This document shows positions 62,788 to 64,000 of a stretch of DNA of 64,000 nucleotides, piece after piece. The first letter of the stretch is position 1. The number at the start of each line of letters is the position of its first letter. Source of the DNA: Clostridium paridis (lineage in GTDB: Bacteria > Bacillota > Clostridia > Clostridiales > Clostridiaceae); NCBI RefSeq assembly GCF_016765615.1, contig NZ_JAESWA010000029.1, positions 62,001 to 126,000 of the forward strand, read 5' to 3'. Made by a program: the position numbers and the translations under genes. The notes below the pieces were generated by a model that worked only from the letters and a program-made list of their open reading frames with translations, was not told the DNA's origin and did not search any database.

Positions 62788-63594
62788 ATGAAAAAAAGAG
62801 GATTATTATCATTAGTATTAGTAGGAGCGTTAGCATTAAGTTTAGCAGCTTGTGGAAAAAAAGCTGATGATAAAACTATAACAATTGGAGTTACACCAAA
62901 ACCACATGCAGAAATAGTGAATGCTATTAAGCCATTAGTTGAAAAACAAGGATACACTTTAAAAGTTGTTGAATTCAATGATTATAATACACCAAATACA
63001 GCACTTAATGACAAGGAATTAGATGCAAACTTCTTCCAACATCAACCATACTTAGATGAAGTAATGAAGAATAAAGGATATAAGTTAGCAACAGTAGCTA
63101 AAGTTCATAGTGAATTAATGGCACTATATTCAAAAAAGGCTAAATCAATAAATGATTTAAAAGATGGAGCTACTATAGCTATCCCTAATGATGCAACAAA
63201 TGGAGCAAGAGCATTAAAATTACTTGCAGCAAACAACTTAATCAAAGTTAAAGATGGAGAGTTAATTTCATCAAAAGATGTTACTGAAAATCCAAAGAAC
63301 TTTAAGTTCAAAGAATTAGATGCAGCTCAATTACCAAGAACATTAGATGATGTAGATGCAGCTGTTATAAATGCAAATTATGCTTTAGATGCTGGACTAA
63401 ATCCAACAGATAATGGATTAATAGCTGAAAAATCAGATTCAGAATTTGCTCAAAAATATGCAAATATTTTAGTTGTAAGACAAGGTGATGAAAATAGTGA
63501 CAAAATTAAAGTATTAAAAGATGCACTTAATTCACCAGATGCTAAGAAATTTATTGAAGATAAATATAAGGGTGCAGTAATACCTATGTTTTAA
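62788..63594 (+). CDS. metQ: Methionine-binding lipoprotein MetQ
   Basis: NlpA/MetQ-type lipoprotein of 268 residues. Signal peptide with lipobox 'LSLAACGKK' (Cys22), then 'TIGVTPKPHAEIVNAIKPLV', 'DANFFQHQPYLDEVMKNKGY' and 'DAQLPRTLDD'-like 'DAAQLPRTLDDVDAAVINAN', all standard for methionine binding proteins. It delivers methionine to MetNI. Third gene of the riboswitch-controlled operon; a terminator follows. Confidence 0.97.
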   Translation: MKKRGLLSLVLVGALALSLAACGKKADDKTITIGVTPKPHAEIVNAIKPLVEKQGYTLKVVEFNDYNTPNTALNDKELDANFFQHQPYLDEVMKNKGYKLATVAKVHSELMALYSKKAKSINDLKDGATIAIPNDATNGARALKLLAANNLIKVKDGELISSKDVTENPKNFKFKELDAAQLPRTLDDVDAAVINANYALDAGLNPTDNGLIAEKSDSEFAQKYANILVVRQGDENSDKIKVLKDALNSPDAKKFIEDKYKGAVIPMF

Positions 63595-63608
63595 TTAGAA
63601 CATAATAG

Positions 63609-63640
63609 TAGCAGAGACAAATTGTCTCTGCTATTTATTT
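63609..63640 (+). terminator. Rho-independent terminator after metQ
   Basis: Stem TAGCAGAGAC / GTCTCTGCTA with a 5-base loop followed by a T-rich run. Confidence 0.88.
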
Positions 63641-63769
63641 GCCAATATTTCACTGAGAATATAAATAAGGAATTTTATAATTTACATTTATTTAAACTTT
63701 TTGTAATTTGCTAATTAAAGGGTTTTGTAGTATATTTAAAGAATGTAAAATAGTAGGGAGGTAGCTACA

Positions 63770-64000
63770 TTGAGTATTAATGAAGAAAAAGTAGAAGAAG
63801 TAATAGAGGACATAACTAAGGAATCGAAGGAAGAATCTGAAGTGAAATCAGAAAATAATATAGAGAAAGCAACAACAAATAAGGAATTTTTAGATATAAT
63901 GAATTCTGATAAACAAGCTGAGAAAAAAATAGGGGTTTTCGGAAGATTGATTATATCAATAGCTGACCAGACTATTGTTGCATTTGCAGCATTTATCTTG
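63770..64000 (+). CDS. Partial gene running off the window, possible RDD-type membrane protein
   Basis: Open frame of 77 codons cut by the right edge. A likely TTG start at 63770 sits 8 bp behind AGGGAGGT (63754-63761). The first 50 residues are strongly acidic and hydrophilic ('EEKVEEVIEDITKESKEESE'). The end turns hydrophobic, 'GRLIISIADQTIVAFAAFIL', with an Arg and Asp spaced as in RDD-family membrane proteins. The family call is tentative because only the first helix is visible. Confidence 0.55.
   Translation, partial: MSINEEKVEEVIEDITKESKEESEVKSENNIEKATTNKEFLDIMNSDKQAEKKIGVFGRLIISIADQTIVAFAAFIL

Overview
This window is chromosomal sequence from a spore-forming, low-G+C Gram-positive bacterium, almost certainly Clostridium sensu stricto. 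The evidence is the A/T-rich codon use, strong purine-rich ribosome binding sites, sporulation genes (PrkA-YhbH-SpoVR, SpoIVFA/SpoIVFB), an iron-sulfur L-serine dehydratase, and the gene order maf-radC-mreBCD-(PBP2)-minCDE-rodA-mgsA-spoIVFA/FB ... rplU-prp-rpmA-obgE, which is the Firmicute division/sporulation/ribosome cluster. The species was not resolved. I see no rRNA, tRNA, prophage, transposase or CRISPR array; this is core-like sequence with short dispersed palindromic repeats.

Layout. 1-5.0 kb: two MacB/FtsX-type permeases (their ATPase probably lies to the left) and an OmpR-type two-component system. 5.0-6.1 kb: DUF421/DUF4363 pair on the minus strand. 6.2-12.7 kb: TGS-domain nucleoside kinase, two-subunit L-serine dehydratase, an unknown gene, a RecQ helicase, a YbjQ-family protein. 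12.8-17.3 kb: PrkA-YhbH-SpoVR. 17.4-18.4 kb: an orphan zinc-type binding lipoprotein behind a Fur-family palindrome. 18.4-23.6 kb: membrane-anchored MutS-like ATPase, a helicase-like/LexA-peptidase fusion, a DEDDh exonuclease, a CBS protein and a CsoR-type copper sensor. 23.7-30.6 kb: ABC-F ATPase; a minus-strand PspA cluster whose first gene appears to use an AUU start codon; an S1-domain protein; pyruvate kinase. 30.7-34.4 kb: PepD, a tiny winged-helix protein, a secreted NlpC/P60 hydrolase and a SPOR protein.

34.4-47.0 kb is the envelope and cell-shape block: maf, radC, mreBCD, PBP2, minCDE, rodA, mgsA, spoIVFA-like and spoIVFB. 47.1-47.8 kb holds a Cys-poor paralogous ribosomal protein S4 transcribed away from a perfect Fur-type 7-1-7 box. 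48.0-57.5 kb is the ribosome-linked block: radical SAM protein, DUF2344, RNase G, L21 leader, rplU-prp-rpmA, obgE, yhbY, nadD, yqeK, lytR. 57.5-63.6 kb: RluA-type pseudouridine synthase, D,D-carboxypeptidase, ComEA-like protein, DUF350 protein, and a SAM-I riboswitch controlling metNIQ. A partial gene runs off the right edge.

The most interesting items are two families of short palindromic repeats (three copies each, one copy lacking exactly an internal hairpin), the UvrD-like/LexA-peptidase fusion next to an exonuclease, the metal-box-linked S4 paralog, and the AUU-initiated signal-peptide protein in front of PspA. All functions are read from sequence motifs and synteny only; no database search was run.
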